In this document: positions 1-5,574 of the stretch, piece after piece
Layout: each line of letters begins with the position of its first letter
Position numbering within the stretch: position 1 is the first letter of the stretch
Assembly: GCA_016214425.1 (NCBI GenBank)
Contig: JACRON010000189.1
Location: forward strand, 1 to 20,170
Source: Nitrospirota bacterium
Lineage (GTDB): Bacteria; Nitrospirota; CAKKRA01; 9FT-COMBO-42-15
Length of the DNA stretch: 20,170 nucleotides
Reading direction: 5' to 3'
Program-made: the position numbers and the translations under genes
Notes under the pieces: model-generated
What the model saw: the letters and a program-made list of their open reading frames with translations, nothing else
Databases searched by the model: none
What the model was told of the DNA's origin: nothing

Positions 1-295
1 CTCGCCGTCCCGTTGAATGACTCGTGAGATGCTTCTTTGATTCAAATTTTAGGGGGTATTTTTCTGGATTTTCAAGATTGTCAATTTCCAAATCAATATC
101 CAGTTCAGGCCAATATAAATGATAACCATGAAGTAATTTAACATTTTGTATGGAACTCAATGTCTGGTCTTTAAAATATGGATAATCCTTATAGCTTAGA
201 AAATATTCCTTTTCTTTTACAAAAATCCAAATGCCAAATGGCGTTATATTTTCAACGCTTACTAAAGTGCTTTTGCCATGTTTTAATGATTTCAT
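1..295 (-). CDS. DUF2442 domain protein, runs off the window edge
   Basis: The frame opens at an ATG at 295 inside the 3' end of the DUF4160 gene (44-bp overlap) and stays open to base 1. The start MKSLKHGKSTLVSVENITPF, the middle GIWIFVKEKEYFLSYKDYPYF and the LHGYHLYWPELDIDLEIDNL stretch are typical of DUF2442. Members usually end near the PEKYPLKF position, about 85 residues. Here the frame continues with SKKHLTSHSTGRR and has no stop in view, so the true C-terminus may be replaced or fused. DUF2442 genes often sit next to DUF4160 genes, and the pair has been suggested to be toxin-antitoxin-like; no function is proven. Family assignment is by recognition of the residue pattern. Confidence 0.75.
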   Translation of the reverse strand, partial: MKSLKHGKSTLVSVENITPFGIWIFVKEKEYFLSYKDYPYFKDQTLSSIQNVKLLHGYHLYWPELDIDLEIDNLENPEKYPLKFESKKHLTSHSTGRR

Positions 296-494
296 TTTTA
301 TGCTCCTCAACAATTTTTTGAATTTCATTCAACTTTCTTGGATTCAACCTATGAGACACAGCCAGTGATATTATGGGCTCTATCCAAAATTTAGCCTCTC
401 CATACTCGCATGTTACATGGATATGGATTCTGTCTTCCTCATTCGAAAGGAAGTAGAATCTATACCCTTTCTCTCTGAAAATTGAAGGGCTCAT
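252..494 (-). CDS. DUF4160 domain protein
   Basis: An 80-residue protein beginning MSPSIFREKGYRFYFLSNEE, followed by RIHIHVTCEYGEAKFWIEP and a C-terminal helix rich in Glu/Lys (NEIQKIVEEHKNEIIKTWQK). This is the full DUF4160 pattern (a Phe/Tyr-rich strand, HIHV, then AKFWI.P) at the normal family length. No good Shine-Dalgarno lies before the ATG at 494; the start is chosen because the family begins with MPxI. It is translated just ahead of, and overlaps, the DUF2442 gene, so the two are probably coupled. The pair is often found in accessory regions among toxin-antitoxin genes, as here. A TA role is inference; no catalytic residues are known to me. Confidence 0.85.
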   Translation of the reverse strand: MSPSIFREKGYRFYFLSNEEDRIHIHVTCEYGEAKFWIEPIISLAVSHRLNPRKLNEIQKIVEEHKNEIIKTWQKHFSKR

Positions 495-803
495 TGATAA
501 TATTTATAACACTTCATGCCTTTTTTTGCAATTTATAAATAACGAGTGTGCAAAAATATTAGGAATAATATAATGGAGACGCGGAATAATGGGGATGCTT
601 CCCCTATCCCTTCTTTTACAACCTACAAACCAGCAGCCTTTTTCAGCTTTATTTTCTCACCCTTTTCCTTTATTGTCAAGGACTGCAATTTAAAAACCAT
701 TGAATGCTACTGTTTTAATCTGTATACCTCAAAAACCAGCCACAGGCATTAACAATAGCTGCAGTTGTCGCGGCAGGCTTTGCTTGTTTATTCTACTAAT
801 TTG
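495..803. other. Non-coding gap between DUF4160 and the ParE-type TA pair
   Basis: I see no convincing gene here. A 68-codon plus-strand frame (546-752) has low-complexity Phe/Ser-rich content and no Shine-Dalgarno. A short frame ending just before 800 would read TIAAVVAAGFACLFY, which could be the tail of a lost membrane protein, but it has no upstream body. A small hairpin GGGGA-TGCT-TCCCC lies near 593-606. Confidence 0.5.
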
Positions 804-815
804 TTATAACAAATT
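798..815. repeat. Perfect 18-bp palindrome over the toxin stop codon
   Basis: AATTTGTTATAACAAATT is self-complementary over all 18 bases and includes the toxin TAA stop. Its core GTTATAAC returns upstream of the antitoxin gene (1313-1324, TTGTTATAACGA), so the operon is bracketed by the same motif. It could be an operator, a processing site or a cassette-type boundary; sequence alone cannot decide. Confidence 0.6.
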
Positions 816-1109
816 TTCTATATGTTCCGTTTCAAGCAATCTTGCTGAATGATAAACCGTTAGTATTTCTACTACATCCTTTTTGACTCTATAAATTATC
901 CTGTAATTCCCAAGAATGATTTCTCTTATTTCTTTTCGATTTAATTCTGGAACAATCCGTCCAGATTCAGGAAATAATTCCAATTTTTCTACTGCCTCAA
1001 AGACCTTTACTGTAAACATGCTTGCATAATAAGTTGAATCTCGGGCAATAAAATTAGATATAGCCTCAGCATCCTCCAAAGATTGGGGTGTCCATTTTAT
1101 TTTAGCCAT
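804..1109 (-). CDS. ParE/RelE-family type II toxin
   Basis: A 101-residue protein with the ParE/RelE fold pattern: an N-terminal strand IKWTPQSLEDAEAISNFIARDS, two amphipathic helices, an FPESGRIVPEL loop, and the core strands IREIILGNYRIIYRVKKDVVEILTVYHSARLL. The IILGNYRIIYRV and VYHSARLL segments mark the ParE/plasmid stabilisation group. Members poison DNA gyrase (ParE) or cleave mRNA at the ribosome (RelE); which of the two cannot be decided here. The ATG lies inside the end of the upstream antitoxin gene (13-bp overlap), giving the usual antitoxin-toxin order and translational coupling. Length is normal, so the gene looks intact. Confidence 0.88.
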   Translation of the reverse strand: MAKIKWTPQSLEDAEAISNFIARDSTYYASMFTVKVFEAVEKLELFPESGRIVPELNRKEIREIILGNYRIIYRVKKDVVEILTVYHSARLLETEHIENLL

Positions 1110-1285
1110 TTCTTCATCTTTTCTTTTGCCTCTTCATGAGAGATACACTGCCCTTCGTTTGCCTGTTTAATTCCCTTTTCAATCTTTTCAAGCAAATATA
1201 AACGCTCCATCGCCTCTTCAATTGTAGTTTTTTCTGGCAGATCTTGCAAACTCTTAATTATCTTTTGCTTATCTAATGCCAACAT
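1097..1285 (-). CDS. Antitoxin of the ParE/RelE pair
   Basis: A 62-residue acidic/basic helical protein: MLALDKQKIIKSLQDLPEKT, then a heptad-rich helix EEAMERLYLLEKIEKGIKQA and the end EGQCISHEEAKEKMKKWLK. The ISHEEAKEKMKKWL ending is typical of small antitoxins that wrap a RelE/ParE toxin. A strong AAGGAGG lies 7 bases before the ATG at 1285, fixing the start. I see no clear ribbon-helix-helix or HTH, so autoregulation may come from the short N-terminal segment or from the complex. It overlaps the toxin gene by 13 bp. The inverted motif TTGTTATAACGA at 1313-1324, 28 bases upstream, is a possible operator. Confidence 0.8.
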   Translation of the reverse strand: MLALDKQKIIKSLQDLPEKTTIEEAMERLYLLEKIEKGIKQANEGQCISHEEAKEKMKKWLK

Positions 1286-1629
1286 CTTCTATCCTCCTTG
1301 CTTCCATAATTTTTGTTATAACGAATCTGTAGAAAAAGGCTGAAATCAAAATGGCCATTTTCATTTTTTATTATAGCATATTTTGACCTTTCCTACAGCC
1401 TCTACAAGTTATTAGATAGCTTTCTGTTCCTTATTTGCCAAACAGAAAAACAAAAAACAATTGACAATAATTTTGGCATAATTCCTAACTGATAATTACG
1501 AAATCTAAATATGCCTTTTTCACCTATAAGTATAAAGGAATTGTAAGCAGGCTGCAATACTTTTTCATTATTGCTTATTTTTGCAGACAGGACAGATTAA
1601 ATAGGCAAGTCAGGCTATATTCCATTATC
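1286..1629. other. AT-rich gap with a large inverted repeat
   Basis: No gene is seen. The stretch holds the operator-like TTGTTATAACGA (1313-1324) and an imperfect inverted repeat whose outer arms are CTGTAG (1327-1332) and CTACAG (1393-1398). The pairing continues inward (AAAGG..TCAAAAT on both arms). A separate perfect 14-bp palindrome AAAATGGCCATTTT lies within it at 1349-1362. Bases 1400-1629 are AT-rich without a recognisable feature. Confidence 0.5.
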
Positions 1630-1684
1630 CTATAACAATGAGCTCACACGCCGCGAAGCGGTCGGTGTGGAGCGACTTGCTAAC
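1630..1684 (-). mobile_element. attC-like site directly behind the HigBA pair
   Basis: On the minus strand, six bases after the HigA stop, the site reads GTTAGC AAGTCGCTCC ACACCGACCGC TTC GCGGCGTGTGAGCTCATT GTTATAG. This matches the attC plan: a degenerate outer R'' core, then imperfectly paired arms (CAA, GCTC, CACAC, CCGC pair with extrahelical bases left over), a TTC loop, and a GTTRRRY-like R' core GTTATAG. GTTATA/TATAAC cores occur in Vibrio-type repeats. R'' is degenerate (GTTAGC for the usual CTAAC), so the site may be decayed. Position just 3' of a TA gene is where a cassette attC should be. No integrase gene is in the window. Confidence 0.65.
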
Positions 1685-1690
1685 TCGCGT

Positions 1691-1975
1691 CTACGCGGCC
1701 CTTTTAAGGCTGATACGCATGCCAACCTTCGTTGCAAGCGCAATGAGCATCTCCAGGCTGAAATTCTCCCATTTGCCTCTTATTAAGTCAGAGACCCGTG
1801 ACTGGCTGACACCAAGAATCTCAGCCGCTTTAGCTTGCGTCAGCTTCTTGCTTTTGATGATCTTCCGGATATCAGCCATGATCTCGGAACGCATCTGAAG
1901 AATTGCGGCTTCCTCAGGAGGAAAGCCCAGATCAAGAAATACGTTGCCGGAAGATTTGACAATAGGTTCTTTCAT
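1691..1975 (-). CDS. HigA-type XRE/HTH antitoxin
   Basis: A 94-residue protein from the ATG at 1975. The start is chosen because GGAGGG precedes it at good spacing and because longer versions would overlap the toxin gene. The N-terminus MKEPIVKSSGNVFLDLGFPP EEAAILQ leads into a helix-turn-helix: LTQAKAAEILGVSQSRVSDL, then RGKWENFSLEMLIALATKVG. This is the HTH_37/HigA2-like group found with HigB/Gp49-type toxins. The toxin gene comes first, ending 4 bases upstream, which is the HigBA order. It likely represses its own promoter through the palindrome at 2293-2308. The pair uses CGN arginine codons often, unlike the AGA/AGG-rich neighbours, which suggests transfer. Confidence 0.88.
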   Translation of the reverse strand: MKEPIVKSSGNVFLDLGFPPEEAAILQMRSEIMADIRKIIKSKKLTQAKAAEILGVSQSRVSDLIRGKWENFSLEMLIALATKVGMRISLKRAA

Positions 1976-1979
1976 AATA

Positions 1980-2294
1980 CTACCCTCCAATTTGCTTATA
2001 TCGCCTGCGAGCAATTTCAACATCATGTTGATTCGTTTTTCTACTCTTCTTTTGAAACGAGTGGAGAACATAAACGGCATCCTCTAACTTCGCCACATAG
2101 ATGATGCGCCATTCTCCCAAGACGTGTATGCGAATTTCCTTGACCCCACGACCTATGCCTGTCATGGGCCTCCAATCGTTCGGCTCAAGTCCGCATTGAA
2201 CGGAATATAATTCAAAGCCCGCTGCTTTACGAGCCTCGTCCGGGAAATTCCGGAGATCGTCCAAGCTTGAACCTATGAAGTTAAGAGGTTTCAT
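1980..2294 (-). CDS. HigB/Gp49-type RelE-superfamily toxin
   Basis: A 104-residue protein: MKPLNFIGSSLDDLRNFPDE ARKAAGFELYSVQCGLEPND WRPMTGIGRGVKEIRIH, then GEWRIIYVAKLEDAVYVLHSF and QKKSRKTNQHDVEIARRRYK. The signature of the HigB/phage Gp49 group is clear: GVKEIRI, WRIIYVA, VYVLHSFQKKS.KT...D. These toxins act as ribosome-dependent mRNA endonucleases; the conserved basic residues and the FQKKSRKT stretch are present, so it appears intact. The gene is first in a toxin-antitoxin pair. No Shine-Dalgarno precedes the ATG at 2294, and the putative promoter would start the transcript only a few bases upstream. Confidence 0.88.
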   Translation of the reverse strand: MKPLNFIGSSLDDLRNFPDEARKAAGFELYSVQCGLEPNDWRPMTGIGRGVKEIRIHVLGEWRIIYVAKLEDAVYVLHSFQKKSRKTNQHDVEIARRRYKQIGG

Positions 2295-2334
2295 GGATGC
2301 GTATCCATTATATAAGTTTTTATATATTATGCAA
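2293..2334 (-). promoter_or_regulatory. Promoter and operator of the HigBA pair
   Basis: Minus-strand -35-like TTGCAT (2334-2329) and -10 TATAAT (2312-2307) are separated by 16 bases. A 16-bp near-palindrome, ATGGAT-ACGC-ATCCAT (2293-2308), covers the last bases of the -10 box and the first bases of the toxin ATG. A repressor bound there would block both initiation and the start codon. The predicted transcript start is about 6-7 bases from the ATG, so the mRNA would be nearly leaderless. Confidence 0.55.
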
Positions 2335-2470
2335 GCAATATTTAAGGAGAGATAAAAAAGGTGTTTGTTGAAGAAGCCAGGCCTAAAAAGGCGAGAATAT
2401 TATGCCATGCTTAGACCACCATGAGGTAACTTTTCTGTATTTATCCTTCAATGTAATGAAAAACAGTTCA

Positions 2471-2779
2471 TTACTGCTTATTGTTCTTCTCTCCCCAAAC
2501 CCTCATGCTCTCTATAATCACGCCAAGGCTCTTTCCCCTTTTGGTCAGGGCATATTCAACACGAGGCGGCACCTCTGGAAATATCTTTCTTGCAACTATA
2601 CCCTCTTTCTCTAAATATCGCAGCCTGCCTGAGAGCGTCTTTGGGCTGACGCCGATGAGGGACTTTCTTAACTCTCCGAACCTTTTTGTGCCTGTAAAAA
2701 GGTCCCTTAATATCAATATCGTCCATTTTCCGCCGATAATCTTTATTGCCTTTTCAACAGGACAGCACCCATGTTTCAT
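2471..2779 (-). CDS. HxlR-family winged-helix regulator
   Basis: A 102-residue protein from the ATG at 2779, supported by AGGAGG 6 bases upstream; the longer frame to 2914 runs through the promoter and is rejected. The pattern MKHGCCPVEKAIKIIGGKWT ILILRDLFTGTKRFGELRKS, then GVSPKTLSGRLRYLEKEGIV and RKIFPEVPPRVEYALTKRGK, is the complete HxlR (PF01638) winged helix. Cys5-Cys6 sit where YodB/HypR-type members carry the redox- or quinone-sensing cysteine, so it may sense electrophiles or oxidants. It is divergent from a nitroreductase gene, a common arrangement in which HxlR proteins control a detoxifying flavoenzyme. The AGTATACT palindromes in the shared region are candidate operators. Confidence 0.93.
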   Translation of the reverse strand: MKHGCCPVEKAIKIIGGKWTILILRDLFTGTKRFGELRKSLIGVSPKTLSGRLRYLEKEGIVARKIFPEVPPRVEYALTKRGKSLGVIIESMRVWGEKNNKQ

Positions 2780-2793
2780 ACAAAACCTCCTAT

Positions 2794-2869
2794 AGTATAC
2801 TTTTTGAAACTGTATAACTAAAATGTAACTACTTGACAAAGTATACTGTAGTCTGATATCGTATGTCAA
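2794..2869. promoter_or_regulatory. Divergent promoter region with two AGTATACT operators
   Basis: Minus-strand TTGACA (2869-2864) and TATACT (2845-2840), 18 bases apart, make a good sigma-70 promoter for the hxlR-type gene. The -10 box lies inside the palindrome AGTATACT (2840-2847), repeated at 2794-2801 just ahead of the regulator's ribosome-binding site. On the plus strand, TTGACA (2833-2838) with a weaker TATCGT (2857-2862) could drive the nitroreductase. One repressor could therefore control both directions. Confidence 0.65.
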
Positions 2870-2896
2870 GATTTTTTCACAATCTGAATATTTATG

Positions 2897-3043
2897 TGTC
2901 ATTGAGAGGGACAAGGCAACGAAGTAGAAACAATAATCTCCCCTAACCCCTCTTTATTAAAGAGGGGAATTTAATATATCCCCATTTGCTAAAAGGGAAT
3001 AACAGGGGGATTAGAGATTGCTTCGCTATCGCTCGCAATGACA
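2897..3043. repeat. 147-bp foldback (MITE-like) element
   Basis: The ends are inverted: TGTCATTGAGAGG at 2897 and the complement of TGTCATTGCGAGCGATAGCG at 3043, followed inward on both sides by AAC/AGCAATCTC and CCCC-rich sequence. A second hairpin CCCCTCTTTA-TTAAAGAGGGG lies inside. TGTCATTGCGAG...GAAGCAATCTC repeats are scattered through many environmental genomes. There is no ORF inside. It sits between the divergent promoter and the nitroreductase start, so it would be part of that mRNA leader. Confidence 0.7.
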
Positions 3044-3065
3044 GGAAAGGGAATAGGAGGCGCTT

Positions 3066-3638
3066 ATGGAAATCTTAGAAGCTATTAAAACAAGGAGAAG
3101 TGTAAGAAGATTCGCTGACAAACCAGTGGAAGATGCAAAGCTAAAGAAAATACTTGAGGCAGTTCAGCAATCCCCGTCTTGGGCAAATCTCCAGTGCTGG
3201 AGATTCATTGTTGTTAAGGACAAAAAAATCAGGGAAAAGCTCAGCGAGCTGTCCTATGTTGAATCCTTTTTTTTTTTATTTTGCTACAAATCAAATCCTT
3301 CAAGAAAAGGCATTTCAGAGGCGACTGTTGCAATTGTTGCCTGTGCTGACCCTGCACAATCGGGCACACTCTGGAACCAGAACTATTACATGACAGATAT
3401 TGGTATTGCATCCCAGAACCTAATGCTCGCAGCCCATAGCCTTGGACTCGGCACTGTATTTGTAGGTGTGTTTGACGAGGAAAAGATCAGGAGCCTGCTT
3501 AATATTCCGTCTAATATACGGGTTGTTGGAATCTTTCCCATAGGCTATCCGCTTGAGGATAAGACCAAAGGCCTCTCAAGAAAACCACTTAATGAGATTG
3601 CCTTTGATGAGGAGTGGGGAAAGGGGGTGTCAATTTAA
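3066..3638 (+). CDS. Nitroreductase-family FMN oxidoreductase
   Basis: A 190-residue protein with AGGAGG 7 bases before its ATG. MEILEAIKTRRSVRRFADKP, the SPSWANLQCWRFIVV segment and the C-terminal VVGIFPIGYPLE are the classic nitroreductase marks. RRSVRRF binds the FMN phosphate, SPSWANLQ contacts the flavin, and GIASQNLMLAAHSLGLGTVF forms the dimer/FMN core. Enzymes of this family use NAD(P)H to reduce quinones, nitroaromatics or flavins; the substrate is not predictable. It is divergent from an HxlR regulator with N-terminal cysteines, suggesting induction by electrophilic stress. A run of ten T (about 3268-3277) encodes ESFFFLF and could be slippage-prone, but the frame stays open through it and the family pattern resumes at NPSRKGISEA. 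Confidence 0.92.
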   Translation: MEILEAIKTRRSVRRFADKPVEDAKLKKILEAVQQSPSWANLQCWRFIVVKDKKIREKLSELSYVESFFFLFCYKSNPSRKGISEATVAIVACADPAQSGTLWNQNYYMTDIGIASQNLMLAAHSLGLGTVFVGVFDEEKIRSLLNIPSNIRVVGIFPIGYPLEDKTKGLSRKPLNEIAFDEEWGKGVSI

Positions 3639-3671
3639 CACAAAAGTAATAAATGAGATTGCATTTTAAAC

Positions 3672-3789
3672 ACCCTCCCCTTTATCCCCTCCCATCAAGG
3701 GAGGGGAAACAATAGGATTCCCTCACTACTTGGAGGAGAAGCTCTCTCAGATTCCCTCTCCCCTTGCGGGAGAGGGATAGGGTGAGGGG
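3672..3789. repeat. Two dispersed CCCCTC/GAGGGG palindromic repeats
   Basis: The first (about 3672-3707) reads CCCTCCCCTTTATCCCCTCC followed by CATCAAGGGAGGGG. The second (3754-3789) starts CCCTCTCCCCTTGCGGGAGA and ends GGGATAGGGTGAGGGG. Near-copies of the second lie at 17261-17296, 16154-16188 (inside a coding region) and, degenerate, 9608-9641. They fill the 207-bp gap between the nitroreductase and PNPOx-like genes. Confidence 0.75.
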
Positions 3790-3845
3790 TATATTACATT
3801 AATTATTTCGTTAACTTTAGTATTTCATAAAAGGAGGCCTTACTT

Positions 3846-4292
3846 ATGTCAGACAATATCAAGAACGAAGTTTTAAACTATCTAAAAAATCATCTTTACG
3901 GAAACCTTGCATCAATTAATTCAAATGACCCAAAGCAGCCCCATGTATCTACTGTGGTTTATGTTAATGATGGGTTTACCATCTATTTTGGCACATCATT
4001 GAAAACCATTAAGTTTGCCAATATAGAGAAAAACAACAATGTAGCGCTCACCATAGACGAGGATGTCAAAACGGACTGGATGAAGATAACCGGACTCCAG
4101 ATTGAAGGCAAGGCATCACCAATAAAAGAAGAAGATATGCCTTTCGTATTCAGGATTTACTCAGAGAAATTTCCAGTTATAAAGAGCTTTCCTCCAAATC
4201 CTGATTCTCGTTTTATAAAGATAATGCCAAAAAAGATATGGCTCATTAATTACACAAAAGGCTTCGGCCACAGGGATTATCTGGAGCTGTAA
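3846..4292 (+). CDS. Pyridoxamine 5'-phosphate oxidase-like FMN-binding protein
   Basis: A 148-residue protein behind AAGGAGG. The split-barrel flavin-binding pattern is visible: GNLASINSNDPKQPHVSTVV YVNDGFTIYFGTSLKTIKFA NIEKNNNVALTIDED, then KITGLQIEGKASPI and the C-terminal RFIKIMPKKIWLINYTKGFG. Such proteins bind FMN or F420 or haem-degradation substrates and include general stress proteins; a true PdxH role is unlikely because the C-terminal PNP-oxidase dimerisation part is missing. It lies in the same direction as the nitroreductase, separated by dispersed repeats, so it may have its own promoter. A perfect 28-bp hairpin begins right after its stop. Confidence 0.85.
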   Translation: MSDNIKNEVLNYLKNHLYGNLASINSNDPKQPHVSTVVYVNDGFTIYFGTSLKTIKFANIEKNNNVALTIDEDVKTDWMKITGLQIEGKASPIKEEDMPFVFRIYSEKFPVIKSFPPNPDSRFIKIMPKKIWLINYTKGFGHRDYLEL

Positions 4293-4320
4293 ACAAGAGG
4301 GGCTTTAAAGCCCCTCTTGT
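4293..4320 (+). terminator. Hairpin terminator behind the PNPOx-like gene
   Basis: A perfect 28-bp palindrome (arms ACAAGAGGGGCTTT / AAAGCCCCTCTTGT) begins at the first base after the stop codon. It has a GC-rich middle but only a short U-poor tail (TATACATTG), so termination may be weak or the hairpin may protect the mRNA end. Confidence 0.7.
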
Positions 4321-4433
4321 TATACATTGAAAATAGGGACAGCGGCTATTTAATTGAAAAATAATTTTCATGGGGGATCGATATGAAACGGTTTGTTGCA
4401 GTTTTAAGCATACCCTCTTTGAAAAATAGAGCG

Positions 4434-4481
4434 ACGCTCCGCATACTTCTAAGAAAGGAGGATAAAAAAAGTATGGGAGCG
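4434..4481 (-). terminator. Imperfect hairpin ending the envelope operon
   Basis: Read on the minus strand, just after the DUF3570 stop, CGCTCCCATACTT pairs with AAGTATGCGGAGCG (one bulge) across a T-rich loop, and TCTATTTTTC follows 4 bases later. This fits a rho-independent terminator for the minus-strand cluster, although the loop is long. No gene is evident between 4321 and 4491. Confidence 0.5.
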
Positions 4482-4491
4482 CCTCTCACCT

Positions 4492-5574
4492 CTAAAACAG
4501 ATACCTTACCCCAAACATAAATATATCGCCGTCAAGCCCTGTGGATTGGCGATAGCGCTCGTATTTTACCTCTGTGCTTATGTTTGGAGATTTAAGATAG
4601 TGGACAAGCTTAACGCCATAGAGATGGGAATGAAGCTCGCTGTATAAATTTGATGATGTAATAAACTGCTCGCTTCCTGCATAGCTGTCTTTATAGAAAA
4701 ATGCCTTGTCCTGCGCATAATACCTGTATTCAAGCCGCACATATGTATTATCGCCGACATATTGATAATACTGGATGCCATAGGTATTTGATTTTATCCA
4801 CCAGTCATCCCTGTACCACCTGTATATAAGATGAACTGCGCTGTTTATGGGTGTAATATACTGGGCAAGGCGTACGCCTATTGCATCTCGCTTTCTTGAA
4901 TCAGGGAGATACTCATCGCTATCGCCGCCTCCGGATAAGGCAACCTTTCTGTTTCCTGTGCCGAGATAGCCTGTTGCATGGGAATATGTATAACCTATCT
5001 GCGCAACAGTTATGGGTGAAACAAACTGGGCTAAAGATATTGAGTAATTATTAACATCCTTATCCTGCGCCTTTGACATATATTTTCCCATAACATTATC
5101 AAAGTTGTGGCTGTAGCCGATGCTGAGAGTTGTATTCCTGTCAAAGAAGTCCCTTGAAAGCTGGATAGACGGCGTCTGTGATGTATAATCCTTTTCCCTG
5201 CTGTAGTCGTAACCTACATCAATCTTGTATAAGCTGATTGCATGTGTAATACCAAAGGTAAGATTCTTTCTATTATCCTCATCTTTTGTATTTGATGTAG
5301 TTGTTGTTGTCTTTGTAGCGCCTGATACTGCATCAACTGTTGTTGTCTGCGTTTCCACATTATCCAAAGTTGCCCTGAGAAGGATAGATGTTTTCAGGGA
5401 TAAATCCTTGTTCAGCGTAATCATTGGCTTAATTACAGTCAAGCCGTCAAACTTATAATAGTTGATGTCTGTAGATACATATTCCTCTGCCATTGCATTG
5501 TATGGCAAAGACAAGCCGAATAATATTAATAAACAGACGGCAAAGTAAAAAGCTCCTTTTTTAATTGCAGCCAC
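4492..5574 (-). CDS. DUF3570 outer-membrane beta-barrel protein
   Basis: A barrel of about 360 residues. A signal peptide (AAIKKGAFYFAVCLLILFGL SLPYNAMA-EE) precedes many alternating amphipathic strands such as DVGYDYSREKDYTSQ, LSIGYSHNFDN, IGVRLAQYITPINSAVHLIYR and YVRLEYRYYAQDKAF, and the protein ends in Phe (MFGVRYLF), the outer-membrane insertion signal. The strand pattern and the ending fit DUF3570. The start is uncertain: GTG codons lie at 5583, 5580 and 5574. The last is preferred because AGGAGG stands 8 bases before it. That ribosome-binding site is encoded inside the Gly-rich tail of the upstream DUF4266 gene, which overlaps by 14 bp. Function is unknown; the neighbours suggest a periplasmic redox or metal process. 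A Thr-rich insert (TKTTTTTSNTKDED) near residue 90 may be a surface loop. Confidence 0.87.
   Translation of the reverse strand: MAAIKKGAFYFAVCLLILFGLSLPYNAMAEEYVSTDINYYKFDGLTVIKPMITLNKDLSLKTSILLRATLDNVETQTTTVDAVSGATKTTTTTSNTKDEDNRKNLTFGITHAISLYKIDVGYDYSREKDYTSQTPSIQLSRDFFDRNTTLSIGYSHNFDNVMGKYMSKAQDKDVNNYSISLAQFVSPITVAQIGYTYSHATGYLGTGNRKVALSGGGDSDEYLPDSRKRDAIGVRLAQYITPINSAVHLIYRWYRDDWWIKSNTYGIQYYQYVGDNTYVRLEYRYYAQDKAFFYKDSYAGSEQFITSSNLYSELHSHLYGVKLVHYLKSPNISTEVKYERYRQSTGLDGDIFMFGVRYLF

Noticed and set aside
546..752. A 68-codon plus-strand frame in the left gap
   Set aside because: No ribosome-binding site, low-complexity Phe/Ser-rich product, no family pattern.
1976..2080. Longer N-terminus for the HigA antitoxin
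   Set aside because: It would overlap the toxin gene by about 100 bp and lacks the GGAGGG site found before the ATG at 1975.
2780..2914. Longer N-terminus for the HxlR regulator
   Set aside because: The extension covers the promoter and both operators, and a strong ribosome-binding site marks the ATG at 2779.
3262..3310. Possible frameshift at the T10 run in the nitroreductase gene
   Set aside because: The reading frame stays open and family-typical residues (YKSNPSRKGISEA) follow directly, so no shift is needed.
4383..4519. A 45-codon plus-strand frame starting MKRFVAVLSIPSLKNRATLR
   Set aside because: It runs into the end of the DUF3570 gene on the other strand and through the terminator-like hairpin, and no family is recognised.
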